Translations under genes and position numbers: made by a program
Part shown: in pieces, positions 40,934 to 51,374 of the stretch
Layout: the number at the start of each line of letters is the position of its first letter
How positions within the stretch are numbered: position 1 is the first letter of the stretch
Notes under the pieces: generated by a model
Databases searched by the model: none
The model's input: the letters and a program-made list of their open reading frames with translations, nothing else
What the model was told of the DNA's origin: nothing
Source: Myxococcota bacterium
GTDB taxonomy: Bacteria > Myxococcota_A > Bradymonadia > UBA7976 > UBA1532
Assembly: GCA_963169045.1 (NCBI GenBank)
Contig: CAUJDF010000108.1
Span: 1 to 64,000 of the forward strand
Direction: 5' to 3'
DNA length: 64,000 nucleotides

Positions 40934-42199
40934 TCAGCGGAGGCGGCGCTCGGCGGAGCGGGCGTGGCCTTCGAGGCCCTCGAGGCGGGCCAGGTGGGCG
41001 GCGTCGGCGGCCAGGCCGGCGGCGGCGGCCGGGTCGTCGATGCGCAGCCAGGTGCGCACGCGCAGGAAGTGCAGGACGCTCAGGCCGCCGGTGTGGCGCG
41101 CGCCGGCGCCCGTGGGCAGGACGTGGTTGGGGCCCGCGCCGTAGTCGCCGAGCACCTCGGCCGCGCCCGCCCCGACGAACAGACCGCCGTAGTGCTTCAC
41201 GCGCGGCGCCAGACCGGCGGCGTCGGCGACGAGCAGCTCGAGGTGCTCCGGCGCGAGGCGGTCGCACACGGCGATGGCCTCATCGAGCGACGCGCAGGCG
41301 ACGGCGAACCCGTGGGCCAGCGACTCGCGGGCGGTGGCGGCGGTGGGCAGGTCGGCGAGGCGGCGTGCCAGCGCCGCGTCGACGTCGTCGAGCAGCGCGG
41401 GGGCGGTGGTGACGACCACCGGCAGCGCGTCCGGGTCGTGCTCCGCCTGGGCCAGCAGATCGGCGGCGATGGTCTCCGGATCGGCGCCCTCGTCGGCGAG
41501 GACCACCAGCTCGCTCGGGCCGGCGAGCATGTCGATGCCCACGCGACCGGCGACGCGCTGCTTGGCGGCGGTGACCCAGCGGTTCCCCGGCCCGACGATC
41601 ACGTCGACCGCCGGCACGGGGGCGGCGCCGTAGGCGAAGGCCGCGATCGCCTGCGCGCCGCCCACGGCCAGGACGGCGTCGGCGCCGGCGACGGCGGCGG
41701 CGGCGAGCGTGACCGGCGCGGGGCGCGGGCTCGCGACCCAGACCTCGCCGACGCCGGCGGCCCGTGCGGTCACGGCGGTCATCAACACGCTGGAAGGCAA
41801 GGGAAATCGGCCCCCGGGCGCGTAGCAGCCGGCGCGCTCGACCGGGGCGATCGTGTGCCCGGCGCGCCCGCCGGGGATGGCCACGTCGACGTCGGCCAGG
41901 GCGCCGCGCTGGGCGAGGGCGAAGGCGCGGACCCGCGCGGCCGTGCGCTCGAGCACCCGTCGGTCCGCCGCGGGGAGGGCGGCGAGCGCCCGGTCGAGGT
42001 CGCGGCGCTCGATCACCAGCGGCGCCCCGGCGTCGGCGTCGCCGAGCCGCACGGCGTGGTCGCGGACGGCGTCGAAGCCGCGCGCGCGGACGTCCTCGAG
42101 GATGCGCTCGGCGGCGGCGAGCGTGGCGGCGTCGACGGGGTCGACGCGGGCGGTCTCGACCTCGGAGGGGGCGCAGCGGCGCAGCAACGGTGCTCTCAC
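40934..42199 (-). CDS. hisD: Histidinol dehydrogenase
   Basis: [78 protein letters not shown]. Confidence 0.96.
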   Translation of the reverse strand: MRAPLLRRCAPSEVETARVDPVDAATLAAAERILEDVRARGFDAVRDHAVRLGDADAGAPLVIERRDLDRALAALPAADRRVLERTAARVRAFALAQRGALADVDVAIPGGRAGHTIAPVERAGCYAPGGRFPLPSSVLMTAVTARAAGVGEVWVASPRPAPVTLAAAAVAGADAVLAVGGAQAIAAFAYGAAPVPAVDVIVGPGNRWVTAAKQRVAGRVGIDMLAGPSELVVLADEGADPETIAADLLAQAEHDPDALPVVVTTAPALLDDVDAALARRLADLPTAATARESLAHGFAVACASLDEAIAVCDRLAPEHLELLVADAAGLAPRVKHYGGLFVGAGAAEVLGDYGAGPNHVLPTGAGARHTGGLSVLHFLRVRTWLRIDDPAAAAGLAADAAHLARLEGLEGHARSAERRLR

Positions 42200-42230
42200 G
42201 GCGGACTCCAGCGAGCGGCGACGGACGCGT

Positions 42231-43496
42231 TCAGCCGGACTGCGGCTTGGCGTCTCCGGGGCGGCGGGTGACCTTGCGCGACCGTCGATCGAGCTCGGCC
42301 TCCACCGCGGTCAGCGGCGCGCCGGCCCGCGCCAGCGCGACGAGGGCGAAGTAGACGACGTCCGCCGCCTCCGCGGCGACGTGTGCCGGATCGCGCGCGT
42401 CCGCAAGCTCGGCGGCCTCTTCGATGAGCTTCGCGCGCAGCAGCGCCGGATCGTCGATCAGGCGCCGCGTGTACGACCCGGCGGGCGCGTCGGCGACGCG
42501 CGCGGCCAGGCGCCGCGCCAGCGACGGGAGACCGCCGAGATCACCCCAGCACGTCCAGGTGTCCTCGTGACAGAAACCGGGGCCGCGCTGGCGCACGACG
42601 AAGCGCAGGGCGTCCCGGTCGCAGTCCGCGTCGACGCGGAGCAGGTCCTGCGTGGCGCCGCTCGACTCGCCCTTGACCCACAGGCCGCGCGTGCGCGAGC
42701 GGTAGACGCCGCGGCGCGTCCGGAGGGCCTCGCGCAGGCTCTCGGTGTCGGACCACGCCAGGCCGAGCGCGCGACCGTGCTCGTCGGCGACGACGGTCGC
42801 CCACAGGCCGTCGGCACGGTCGCTGTTGAGCGGCGCGGCGAAGGCGTCGGCCAGCTCGAGGCGCCCGGTATACAGCGCCATGCCCACCTGCGCGTCGGCG
42901 CCGAGGCGGTCGAGCGCGCGGACCTCGTCCGCCGTCGTCACGCCGCCCGCGATGGTCACCCGGGCGTCGCCCGCGGCGGCCACGAGCGTCGCCACGCGGT
43001 CGAGGCGCGTCCCGCCGAGGCGGCCCTCCCGCTCGACGAACGTCACGAGGAAGCCGGAGACGTACGCGCGCAGCTCGGCCATGCGGTCCTCGATGCGCGC
43101 ACCCGTCTTCGTGCGCCAGCCCTCGACGACCACCTCGTCGTCGACCGCGTCGAGCGCCGCGATGACGCGCTCGCGCGGGAGCTCGCGCAACAGCTCGGGC
43201 CGCGCCGCCGTGCCGAGGATGATCCGCTCCGCGCCGGCGTCGAGCCAGCGGATGGCCGTCGCCACGTCGCGGATACCGCCGCCGACGCGGCAGCGCGCCA
43301 CCCTGCACAGCGACTCGACGAGCGCGCGGTTGTCGCCGCGGCCGAGCGCCGCGTCGAGGTCGATGACCGCGATCTCGCCGACCACGCCGAAGCGCTCGGC
43401 CAGCGGCAGCGGGTCGCCGGCGTCGAGCGCCTTGTCCTTGCCGCCGACGAGCTGGACGGCCTGCCCGTCCATCAGATCGATCGAGGGAACGATCAC
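42231..43496 (-). CDS. Trifunctional HisA-HisI-HisE fusion
   Basis: One 421-aa ORF: His[24 protein letters not shown]; His[46 protein letters not shown]; His[36 protein letters not shown] start. Confidence 0.93.
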   Translation of the reverse strand: MIVPSIDLMDGQAVQLVGGKDKALDAGDPLPLAERFGVVGEIAVIDLDAALGRGDNRALVESLCRVARCRVGGGIRDVATAIRWLDAGAERIILGTAARPELLRELPRERVIAALDAVDDEVVVEGWRTKTGARIEDRMAELRAYVSGFLVTFVEREGRLGGTRLDRVATLVAAAGDARVTIAGGVTTADEVRALDRLGADAQVGMALYTGRLELADAFAAPLNSDRADGLWATVVADEHGRALGLAWSDTESLREALRTRRGVYRSRTRGLWVKGESSGATQDLLRVDADCDRDALRFVVRQRGPGFCHEDTWTCWGDLGGLPSLARRLAARVADAPAGSYTRRLIDDPALLRAKLIEEAAELADARDPAHVAAEAADVVYFALVALARAGAPLTAVEAELDRRSRKVTRRPGDAKPQSG

Positions 43497-44884
43497 GCCG
43501 AAGTCTCCGAGGAACGGACGTGCACGCCTTCGGCGGCCAGCTCGCGCTTCACCGCGGCCACCGTCGTCTCGCCGTCGTGGAAGATGGAGGCCGCCAGCAC
43601 CGCGCTCGCGCCCGCGCGCAGCGCCTCGGCCAGGTGGGCGGCGTGGGCGGCGCCGCCGGACGCGATGACCGGCACCTCGACCGCCGCGGAGATCGCCGAA
43701 AGCAGCGCCGTGTCGTAGCCGCTCCGCGTCCCGTCGCGGTCCCACGACGTCAGCAGGATCTCGCCGGCGCCCAGCGCGACCGCGCGGCGGGCCCACTCGA
43801 TGGCGTCGAGGCCCGTGCGCTCGGCGCCGGACTTCACGACCACCTCCCAGCCGTCGCCGCGGCGCGCCGCGTCGAGCGCGAGCACGGTGCACTGCCGGCC
43901 GAAGCGCTCCGCCAGCGCCGCGAGCAGCGACGGGTCGCGCACGGCGGCGGTGTTGACCGAGACCTTGTCGGCGCCGGCGTCGAGCAGCGCGCCGGCGTCG
44001 TCGGCCGTGCGCACGCCGCCGCCGACCGTGAGCGGGATGCCGAGGACCTGGCGGACGGCGCGCACCGTGCGCAGCGCGTTGCCGCGGCCCTCGGGCGTCG
44101 CGGACACGTCGAGCAGCACCAGCTCGTCGGCGCCCTGGGCCTCGTACGCCGCCGCGCGCTCCACCGGGTCGCCCGCGTCGCGAAGGCCTTGAAAACGCAC
44201 GCCTTTTACGACACGCCCGTCGCGGACGTCGAGGCACGGGATGACGCGCGCCGTGAGGCCGCCGGTGGCCGAGGACGCGCTCGTCGTCGCGGGCGCCCCG
44301 CGCAGCCAGCGCTCGAGCAGGGCCTGCCCCCACGGCCCGCTGAGCTCGGGGTGGAACTGGCACGCCAGCAGCGCGCCGCGTTCGAGCGCCGCCACGAACG
44401 GCCCGCCATGGTCGCCGAGCGCGCCCGTCCAGCCGTCGGGCAGCGCGTCGAGCCGGTACGAGTTCGCGAAATACGCGTGGCCGGGCGCCAGCAGCGCCGC
44501 GCCCGCGGCGGGCTCGATGCGGTTCCAGCCGAGCTGGGGGATGCGCGGGCCCGCCGGGAAGCGCCGCACCGTCGCCGGGATGACGCCGAGCCCTTCGCTG
44601 CCAGGGCTCTCCTCGCTCGCCGCGCAGAGCACCTGCAGGCCGAGGCAGATGCCGAGCAGCGGTCGCCCCTCGGCCACACGGACCCGCAGGGGCTCGACGA
44701 GGCCCGCCGCCCGCAACGGCGCCATGGCCGCGGCGAACGCCCCCACGCCCGGCAGCACCACGCGCTCGGCGGTGAGCACATCGGCGGGATCGGCGGACAC
44801 GCGCGGCTCGGCGCCCGCACGCCGCAGGCCGGCCAGCACCGAGGCCAGGTTGGCCGTCCCCGTGCGCACGACGACCACGTCCAT
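43493..44884 (-). CDS. Imidazole glycerol phosphate synthase HisH-HisF fusion
   Basis: One 463-aa ORF: His[31 protein letters not shown], then His[47 protein letters not shown]. Confidence 0.95.
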   Translation of the reverse strand: MDVVVVRTGTANLASVLAGLRRAGAEPRVSADPADVLTAERVVLPGVGAFAAAMAPLRAAGLVEPLRVRVAEGRPLLGICLGLQVLCAASEESPGSEGLGVIPATVRRFPAGPRIPQLGWNRIEPAAGAALLAPGHAYFANSYRLDALPDGWTGALGDHGGPFVAALERGALLACQFHPELSGPWGQALLERWLRGAPATTSASSATGGLTARVIPCLDVRDGRVVKGVRFQGLRDAGDPVERAAAYEAQGADELVLLDVSATPEGRGNALRTVRAVRQVLGIPLTVGGGVRTADDAGALLDAGADKVSVNTAAVRDPSLLAALAERFGRQCTVLALDAARRGDGWEVVVKSGAERTGLDAIEWARRAVALGAGEILLTSWDRDGTRSGYDTALLSAISAAVEVPVIASGGAAHAAHLAEALRAGASAVLAASIFHDGETTVAAVKRELAAEGVHVRSSETSA

Positions 44885-45489
44885 CAGAGCACGCCCTTGG
44901 TCGAAGGCACGTCGTCGCCCTCGCGCGCGACCGCCTGCCGCAGCGCCAGCGCGCACGCCTTGAAGGCGGCCTCGGCGCGGTGGTGGTCGTTCGCGCCCTT
45001 CAGCACGTCGACGTGCAGCGCGCAGCGGGCCGCGATCGCCAGCGACTGGAACACGTGGGTCAGATTCTCCGTCGCGATCGTCCCGAGGCGCTCGCGCTTC
45101 AGGCCCAGGTCGACCTCGGGCCATGGGCGTCCGGACAGGTCCACGACGACCCGTGCCAGGGCCTCGTCGAGCGGCGCGTATGCATGCCCGAAGCGGGTGA
45201 TGCCGCGGCGCTCGCCGAGGGCCTGGTCCAGCGCGGCGCCGAGCGCCAGCGCGCAGTCTTCGGCCGTGTGGTGGTCGTCGACGTCGAGATCGCCGGCGCA
45301 GGTCAGCTCGAGGTCGAACCGCGAGAACCGCGCCAGCGTCGTCAACATGTGGTCGAGGAAGCCGATGCCCGTCGCGATGTTGCTCGCGCCCGTGCCGTCG
45401 AGGTTGAGGTGCAGGGTGATGTCGGTCTCGCGCGTCTTCCGCCGCACCTGGGCGGTGCGCGACGCCAGCGCCACGATGGTCGAGCTCAC
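44884..45489 (-). CDS. hisB: Imidazoleglycerol-phosphate dehydratase
   Basis: [55 protein letters not shown] start. Confidence 0.95.
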   Translation of the reverse strand: MSSTIVALASRTAQVRRKTRETDITLHLNLDGTGASNIATGIGFLDHMLTTLARFSRFDLELTCAGDLDVDDHHTAEDCALALGAALDQALGERRGITRFGHAYAPLDEALARVVVDLSGRPWPEVDLGLKRERLGTIATENLTHVFQSLAIAARCALHVDVLKGANDHHRAEAAFKACALALRQAVAREGDDVPSTKGVL

Positions 45490-47207
45490 GGCAGCAACGC
45501 CTCCACGTCCTCCACGCGATCCAGCACCCGCGCCGCACCCACCGACAGCAGCGACGCCCGCGCGGCCGCGGCGCTCTCGCCGGGCCCCACCACGCCGAGC
45601 GGCACGACACCGGCGCCGCGCGACGCCCGCACGTCGTCGGGCGTGTCCCCCAGCATCCAAGCGCGCGACACACCGAGCCGGCGCAGCGCCAGGTGCACTG
45701 GTGCCGGATCCGGCTTGAGCGGCGCGTCCTGCATCACCACCACCGCCTGGAACAGGTCCGTCAGGTCGTGCTGCCGCAGGAAGCGCTCGCAGTCGAGGCG
45801 CGGCCGCCCCGTCACGATGGCCAGCGGGCGCCGCGCCGCGAGGCGCACGAGCCACGCGCGGTCGACCAGGAGCCGCTCGTTCGCCCACAGCCCGGGCAGG
45901 TCGTCGGTGCCCTGGTACAGCGCCTCGAAGCGATCGGTGACCTGCTGCAGCGGGGCGTCGACGCCGCGCGCGCGCAGCAAATCCCGTGTCAGGACCCAGT
46001 CGTTGTTGGCGTTGCCGCGGCGCTTCGCCGTCCAGATCTCGTCGGGGGTCAGCGTCACGCCGTACATGGCGGCGGTGCCGGTGATCGCCATGCGGTAGGA
46101 CGACGAGACGTCGGCGAGCACGCCGTCCATGTCGAACAGGATCGCCTCGGGGGCGAGCGCGGCGCGCAGGCCCTCGCAAAGCCGCGAAAACGCGACGGAA
46201 TCGCCAGGGCAGGTGACGCGGATCGCGTCGGCGAGGCGCGGGTGCCCGGGCCACGCGCGGACGCCGACGCCCAGGCCGGCGAGCGCGTCGCGGATCCACA
46301 CCGGATCCCGCGCCCGCGCGAACACGAAGTTGGCCTGCGAAGGCAGCGGGGCGGCGCCGAGCGTCGCGAGCAGCCCGGTCAGCGCCGCGCGCTCCTCGCG
46401 GACGCGCGCCACGAACGTCTCCATCGCGTCTTCAGCCTCGAGGCGCCGCGCGGCCAGCCACAGCGACGGCCCCGAGACGGCGTAGGGCTGCCCGGCGGCG
46501 CGCAGCCACGCGACGATCGTCGTCGGGCCCATCACGTAGCCGACGCGCAGCCCGGCCAGGCCCCACGCCTTCGACAGGCTGCGGAAGACGAGCGCGTTGG
46601 GCAGTCGCAGCGCGAGCGGCGTCAGGTCCTCGTCGGCGAACTCGCCGTACGCCAGGTCGACGAGGACGACCGCCCGCGGGGCACCGGCGGCCAGGCGCGA
46701 CAGGTCGGACGCGGTCAACGCCGCGCCCGTCGGATTGTTCGGCGTGACGGCGGCGACGAGGGCGGTGTCCGCGGTCACGGCCCCGTGCACCGCGTCGACG
46801 GGGTAGGGGCCCGCGGGCCAGGGCACGGTGCGCACCTCGCCGCCGGCGAGGCGCGCGTACCGCTCGATCATCTCGAACGTCGGGACGGGCAGGACGAGGG
46901 AGCGGCCGGGCGTGAGGAACGCCCGGCACGCGCGGTCCAGCGCGTCGTCGGCGCCGGCGGTGACGAGGACCTGCGCCGGATCGACGCCGTGGAGGGCGGC
47001 GATGCGCGCCTCGAGGGCCGCCGCGCTCGGGTAGCGCCGCGCCATCTCGGCGTCGGCCGTGGCCAGCGGCGCGAGCAGGTCGGCGGGCGCCGGCAGGCCC
47101 TCGTTGCCGTCGAGGAAGAGGTCGATGGGGGCGGGGTGGCGCGGCACGTGGTACGGCCGGACACCCGCCAGCGCCGGTACCGGACCGAGCAGCGCAGCGT
47201 CGCTCAA
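45486..47207 (-). CDS. HisC-like aminotransferase fused to HAD phosphatase
   Basis: His[83 protein letters not shown]; probable TTG start. Confidence 0.93.
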   Translation of the reverse strand: MSDAALLGPVPALAGVRPYHVPRHPAPIDLFLDGNEGLPAPADLLAPLATADAEMARRYPSAAALEARIAALHGVDPAQVLVTAGADDALDRACRAFLTPGRSLVLPVPTFEMIERYARLAGGEVRTVPWPAGPYPVDAVHGAVTADTALVAAVTPNNPTGAALTASDLSRLAAGAPRAVVLVDLAYGEFADEDLTPLALRLPNALVFRSLSKAWGLAGLRVGYVMGPTTIVAWLRAAGQPYAVSGPSLWLAARRLEAEDAMETFVARVREERAALTGLLATLGAAPLPSQANFVFARARDPVWIRDALAGLGVGVRAWPGHPRLADAIRVTCPGDSVAFSRLCEGLRAALAPEAILFDMDGVLADVSSSYRMAITGTAAMYGVTLTPDEIWTAKRRGNANNDWVLTRDLLRARGVDAPLQQVTDRFEALYQGTDDLPGLWANERLLVDRAWLVRLAARRPLAIVTGRPRLDCERFLRQHDLTDLFQAVVVMQDAPLKPDPAPVHLALRRLGVSRAWMLGDTPDDVRASRGAGVVPLGVVGPGESAAAARASLLSVGAARVLDRVEDVEALLP

Positions 47208-47271
47208 CGCGCATTTCTCCCGAGGACGAGTGGCTCGCCAGCATACACGGGCCGCGGGCGGCCCGCGAAGG

Positions 47272-47832
47272 TCACGGCGCCGGGGGGCGCGGCGGGAGGG
47301 CGACGCGCACGACCAGGCCGGGCGTGCCGGGCCGCAGCGGACCGGGCGGCGCAGGCTCGGCCTGGACGAGCGGCGGCAGGACGCTCCACTCGCCGTCGAT
47401 CCGTGCCGGCGCGGCGGACGGCCGGACGGTCAGGGCCAGGCGCGCCGGCGCCGTCGGGAGCGTGTAGCTCAACAGGACGGCGACGGAGAGCGCGCCGTCC
47501 GGCTCGAGGCGCGCCGACGACTCGGCGGCGGTCGGCTTCATCGGCCGCCCGTCGACCTGCAGCACGAAGTCGCCTACCGCGGCCGGTCCCTGCTCGTCGG
47601 CGAGCAGCCGCGCCTCCGCCGCCTCGAGGCGCCCGTCGCGCCGCAGGTCGAAGCGCGCCACGAGCCGCTCGACCGCCTTGCCCTTCGGCAGCTGCATCCA
47701 GAGCATCACGTCGACGCGCAGCGCCCCGGCCTCGAGGCGCGCCGTCGCCAGGGCGCGGCGCTCCACGGGGAGCGTGTGCGCCGCCGCGACCGACGTCAGG
47801 AGCAGCGCCGCGAACAGCGCCTCAATGCGCAT
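47272..47832 (-). CDS. Secreted protein of unknown function
   Basis: [51 protein letters not shown]. Confidence 0.75.
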   Translation of the reverse strand: MRIEALFAALLLTSVAAAHTLPVERRALATARLEAGALRVDVMLWMQLPKGKAVERLVARFDLRRDGRLEAAEARLLADEQGPAAVGDFVLQVDGRPMKPTAAESSARLEPDGALSVAVLLSYTLPTAPARLALTVRPSAAPARIDGEWSVLPPLVQAEPAPPGPLRPGTPGLVVRVALPPRPPAP

Positions 47833-50800
47833 GCGAGGAGAAGTGGTCGAAGATCGCGCGGACGTCGCGGACGTCCCCCTTGATGCGCGGGAAGCCGCCG
47901 AACGACGGCTTGAAGCGGCGGGGGGACATCAGTCCGGCGGCGGGCGCTTCACGCAGGCCGTCGCGGGCGACCTCCATCGAAGGCTCGACGGCCTCGACGC
48001 CCATCTTCCGGCATTGCCGGGCCGGCACGCCTGGCGGGGTGAAGCCGTCGGTGCCGTCGGCGTCGACCCAGATGGGGTTGGTGATCGCGAAGGGCTCGAA
48101 GTACCCGACCCGGGGCGGCTCGAGCGCCGTCAGCGGCCCGCCGCCGAGGTTCAGCGGCCCGGCGAGCTGGCTGAAGGCGTCGTTCAGCAGGAACGGCGGG
48201 ATGTCGACCGGCTTCACCACCGGGAAGAGCGAGCGGTCGCCCTCGACCTCCACGACGAACCAGGTGTCGCGCGCCACCGGGCGCGACTTCTTCCATTCGA
48301 AGACGCCGTCCTCGAGCTTCACCGTGAACCGCTCGACGGCCTCGCCGTTGGCGTACAGGGTGGCGCGGCGCACGTCGATCCACGGCGCGGCGCGGACGAC
48401 GACGCGCACCTCGATCTGCCCGTTCGCCTTGACCTGGTCCCCGATCTGCGCGTCGCCGACGAAGAGCTCCACGAACGGGCCGTTGGTGAGGACCGCGCGC
48501 CCCTCGAGGAGCGCCCGGGCGACCGTGCGCTCGTCGAGCTTCGCCGGATCGTCGGTGCCGACGCGCACGTAGGTGCGCGGGTAGCCGATGTCGTCGTCGT
48601 GGTGGCTGTCGGAGTTGCCCACTGCGACGTACGGACGGCGCGGCGCCGGCTCGCCCGTCGCGGGGTCGATGCGCGAGTAGGCCCGCGGGTGGTTGAGCAG
48701 GTTGAACCAGTCGTCGACCGCGCCGGGGAAGGCGACCAGGTCGTCCTCGTCGCAGAGGATGGCGCCGGCCTCGGGCAGCGTCTCCGCGAACTCCTCGGGC
48801 AGGTCGAGGCCGTCGAGGCTCGCCGGCATGCGCGTGTGGTGGATCTGCGCGACGGGCATGCCGCCGTTGAGGATCTCGATGGCGTCGAAGTCGTCGCTGA
48901 AGGTGCTGTCGTAGAAGAACTTCTTGCCGGGGAGCAGCTCGCCCGTCGCGACGTCGACCACCGGCGCGCCCTTGTCGTCGATGGCCACGCCGTCCGCGTT
49001 CGTCTTCAGGCGGTAGAACGCCGGGCCGCTCGGGTCGATCACCTTGCCGAAGTCGAGGCCGGCGGTCGCCGTCTTCGGCTTCACCACGGCGTCGAGCGCG
49101 TCGAGCTCGTACTGCGAGAAGTAGCCCATGATGCTGTCGCGCGGGTGGTTGACCTGCACGACCGTCTCGCCGCGGCCGTAGCCCTGGGCGCGGATGGCGT
49201 CGAAGATCGTCTGCGGCGTCTGCAGCGACCACTCGAAGCTGCCCTTCGTGACCTCGCCCACGTCGCGCCGCACGGGGAAGCCGTTGAAGTGGCCCGACTC
49301 GAGCGTGGTCATCTCGATGCCCACCATCGAGTTCACCCACGGCTCGAGGCCGAGCCGCTCGATGTACGGCCGGTAGTCGGTCACGAAGTTGTGGTCGGTG
49401 GCCACGAGGTACTCGACGCCCTCGGCGGCGCCGGTGATCACGCGGCGCTCGAGCGGCACCTCGGCGTCGAGCGAAGGCTGCGCGTGCACGTGGAAATCGC
49501 CGGAGATCCAGCCGGCGGTGTCGACCACGCGCTCGAGCCGGGAGGCGACGTTCGTCGTGCGCCCCGCCTCGGGCGTGACGACCACGCGCTGCACGGTGTA
49601 CTCCGGGCCGCGTGACACGAAGACCTCGTACTCGCGCCCGGGGCGCACGTCGACCATGGTCTGGCCGTCGGCGGCGAACTCGATGGCCTCGATGTAGCGG
49701 CGCGTCGACGGGTCGCCGGCCTCGTCGGCGACGACGTCGCTCGTGCGCCAGTGCTGGCCGGCGGCGAGGTCGAAGAGGAACTTGCGCAGCGGCTGGCCGG
49801 CCTTCGCGGCGTCGACCGTGCCCACCACCGTCACCTTGGCCGGCAGCGCGCGGCCGCTCTCGTCGGTGATCTGCACCGCGACGCGCGCGGGCACCGGCGC
49901 ACCGAACGCCACGTACGTGCGCTCGCCCGCCTCGATCGTGAACGCCGTCGGCTCCGACAGCATCGGCTGGCGCACGACGCGCGCGGTGTAGCGCCCCGGC
50001 GGCAGCCGGCCGCCCAGGTTGCCCGCCGCGTCGGCCTGGAGCTGATTCACCGGCCGGTTCTTCTCGTCGTAGACGATGATCGACGCGCCCTCGACCGCGC
50101 TCACCGTCTGCGCGTCGCGGATCTCGCCGAACAGCTCGCCGGTGGCCTCGCCGCGCAGCGCGTAGAACGTATCGAGCACGCTCGCCGCGTCGCCGTCGCC
50201 CACCACGAAGTAGGTCGTGTACTCGAAGAACGAGCCTTCGGGCGCCGGCTTCGCGGCGTCGCCGCGCGGCGCGAGCTTCTCGGGCGCCTGCGCGTAGAAC
50301 ACGCCGGTGAACGAGCTGGCCAGGAACGGCAGCAGCATCGAGCCTTCGTCGACGTCGACGCCGGGGTACGCCTGCTCGTAAAGGTTGTTGCCGTCCTCGT
50401 CGACGCGGTGGTTCGGGAACGACTCGACCTTGGGGTCGGGCAGGGCGAAGAAGCCGTAGGAGATGCCGTTGTCGCTCGTGCTGACGAGGCCGGGCACCAG
50501 CAGGCCGGGCAGCGCGGGGAAAGGCAGCTGCGCCGCGAACGAGTCCTCGAGCGCGAAGCGGACGTCGTAGCCGTAGCCCGGCGCGAACACCTCGTTGCCG
50601 GCGCCGAACAGCAGCACCGAGCCCAGCGGCACGCGGAAGTTCGCCGTATCGATCTGCAGGAGCCGGAGCAGCGTGCTGCCGAGCGGCGACGGGATCGCCA
50701 GCTCCTTGTCGGGCAGCCGGTTCGTCATGCGCGTCGTGATCTTCACGAAGCGGTCGCCGGGGGCGAGCTCGTAGACGACCTCGTACTCGATCTGGTCGTC

Positions 50801-51355
50801 GTCGGTGCCGAGCTGCTGCGGATCGAGCAGCTTCAGCGGGTTCGTGCCGACGTCGTTCGAGTTGATGATCGCCTGGTTGAGCGCCTTCGTCATCGAGAGG
50901 AAGTCGTCGGCCGTCCCGTGGACGCGCACCTTCGCCGGCCCGCCGTCGGCCCCGTCGGCGACCACCTCGACGCCGTCGGGCCGCATGGCCTGCAGGAAGA
51001 AGATGGGGAACATCTCGCCGAACTGGTCGCGGCCGGCCTGGCCCTCGAGGCCGCCCTCGGGCAGGGGCCGCACGCGATCGGCGTCGATCAGGCTGCCGCC
51101 GTAGACGCCGAAGCCGCGCGAGAACTGCTCTTTGCCGTCCTTCTCGCCGCCGTCCTGGATGACGACACGGATCTTGTCGTTCTCGAGGACGAAGTCGCCG
51201 ATCTCGCCGAGGGCCGACGGGCCGCCGATGAGCTCGCCGCGGCTCGCCACGCGCCGGGCCCGCGCCTGGGGCTCGGCCTCGGAGCAGCCCGCGAGGCCGC
51301 CCGCCGCGAGAGCGGCCGCCAGCAGCGCGGCGAGAAAACGCTTCATGGGCGCCAT
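47822..51355 (-). CDS. CehA/McbA-like PHP-domain metallohydrolase lipoprotein
   Basis: MKRFLAALLAAALAAGGLAGCSEAE lipobox; WISGDFHVHAQPSLDAE; LVATDHNFVTDY; NSDSHHDDD. Confidence 0.87.
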   Translation of the reverse strand: MAPMKRFLAALLAAALAAGGLAGCSEAEPQARARRVASRGELIGGPSALGEIGDFVLENDKIRVVIQDGGEKDGKEQFSRGFGVYGGSLIDADRVRPLPEGGLEGQAGRDQFGEMFPIFFLQAMRPDGVEVVADGADGGPAKVRVHGTADDFLSMTKALNQAIINSNDVGTNPLKLLDPQQLGTDDDQIEYEVVYELAPGDRFVKITTRMTNRLPDKELAIPSPLGSTLLRLLQIDTANFRVPLGSVLLFGAGNEVFAPGYGYDVRFALEDSFAAQLPFPALPGLLVPGLVSTSDNGISYGFFALPDPKVESFPNHRVDEDGNNLYEQAYPGVDVDEGSMLLPFLASSFTGVFYAQAPEKLAPRGDAAKPAPEGSFFEYTTYFVVGDGDAASVLDTFYALRGEATGELFGEIRDAQTVSAVEGASIIVYDEKNRPVNQLQADAAGNLGGRLPPGRYTARVVRQPMLSEPTAFTIEAGERTYVAFGAPVPARVAVQITDESGRALPAKVTVVGTVDAAKAGQPLRKFLFDLAAGQHWRTSDVVADEAGDPSTRRYIEAIEFAADGQTMVDVRPGREYEVFVSRGPEYTVQRVVVTPEAGRTTNVASRLERVVDTAGWISGDFHVHAQPSLDAEVPLERRVITGAAEGVEYLVATDHNFVTDYRPYIERLGLEPWVNSMVGIEMTTLESGHFNGFPVRRDVGEVTKGSFEWSLQTPQTIFDAIRAQGYGRGETVVQVNHPRDSIMGYFSQYELDALDAVVKPKTATAGLDFGKVIDPSGPAFYRLKTNADGVAIDDKGAPVVDVATGELLPGKKFFYDSTFSDDFDAIEILNGGMPVAQIHHTRMPASLDGLDLPEEFAETLPEAGAILCDEDDLVAFPGAVDDWFNLLNHPRAYSRIDPATGEPAPRRPYVAVGNSDSHHDDDIGYPRTYVRVGTDDPAKLDERTVARALLEGRAVLTNGPFVELFVGDAQIGDQVKANGQIEVRVVVRAAPWIDVRRATLYANGEAVERFTVKLEDGVFEWKKSRPVARDTWFVVEVEGDRSLFPVVKPVDIPPFLLNDAFSQLAGPLNLGGGPLTALEPPRVGYFEPFAITNPIWVDADGTDGFTPPGVPARQCRKMGVEAVEPSMEVARDGLREAPAAGLMSPRRFKPSFGGFPRIKGDVRDVRAIFDHFSSHAH

Positions 51356-51374
51356 GTTCCCCTCCAGCCCGCTC

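Noticed and set aside
42231-44363. Possible single HisA-IE plus upstream 710-aa polypeptide
   Set aside because: The N-terminal part of this ORF is the out-of-frame shadow of hisHF; the real gene starts at GTG 43496.
47678-49615. Long plus-strand ORF (645 aa) opposite the PHP protein
   Set aside because: Arg/Val/Asp-rich shadow of a well-supported minus-strand gene; typical of very high GC.
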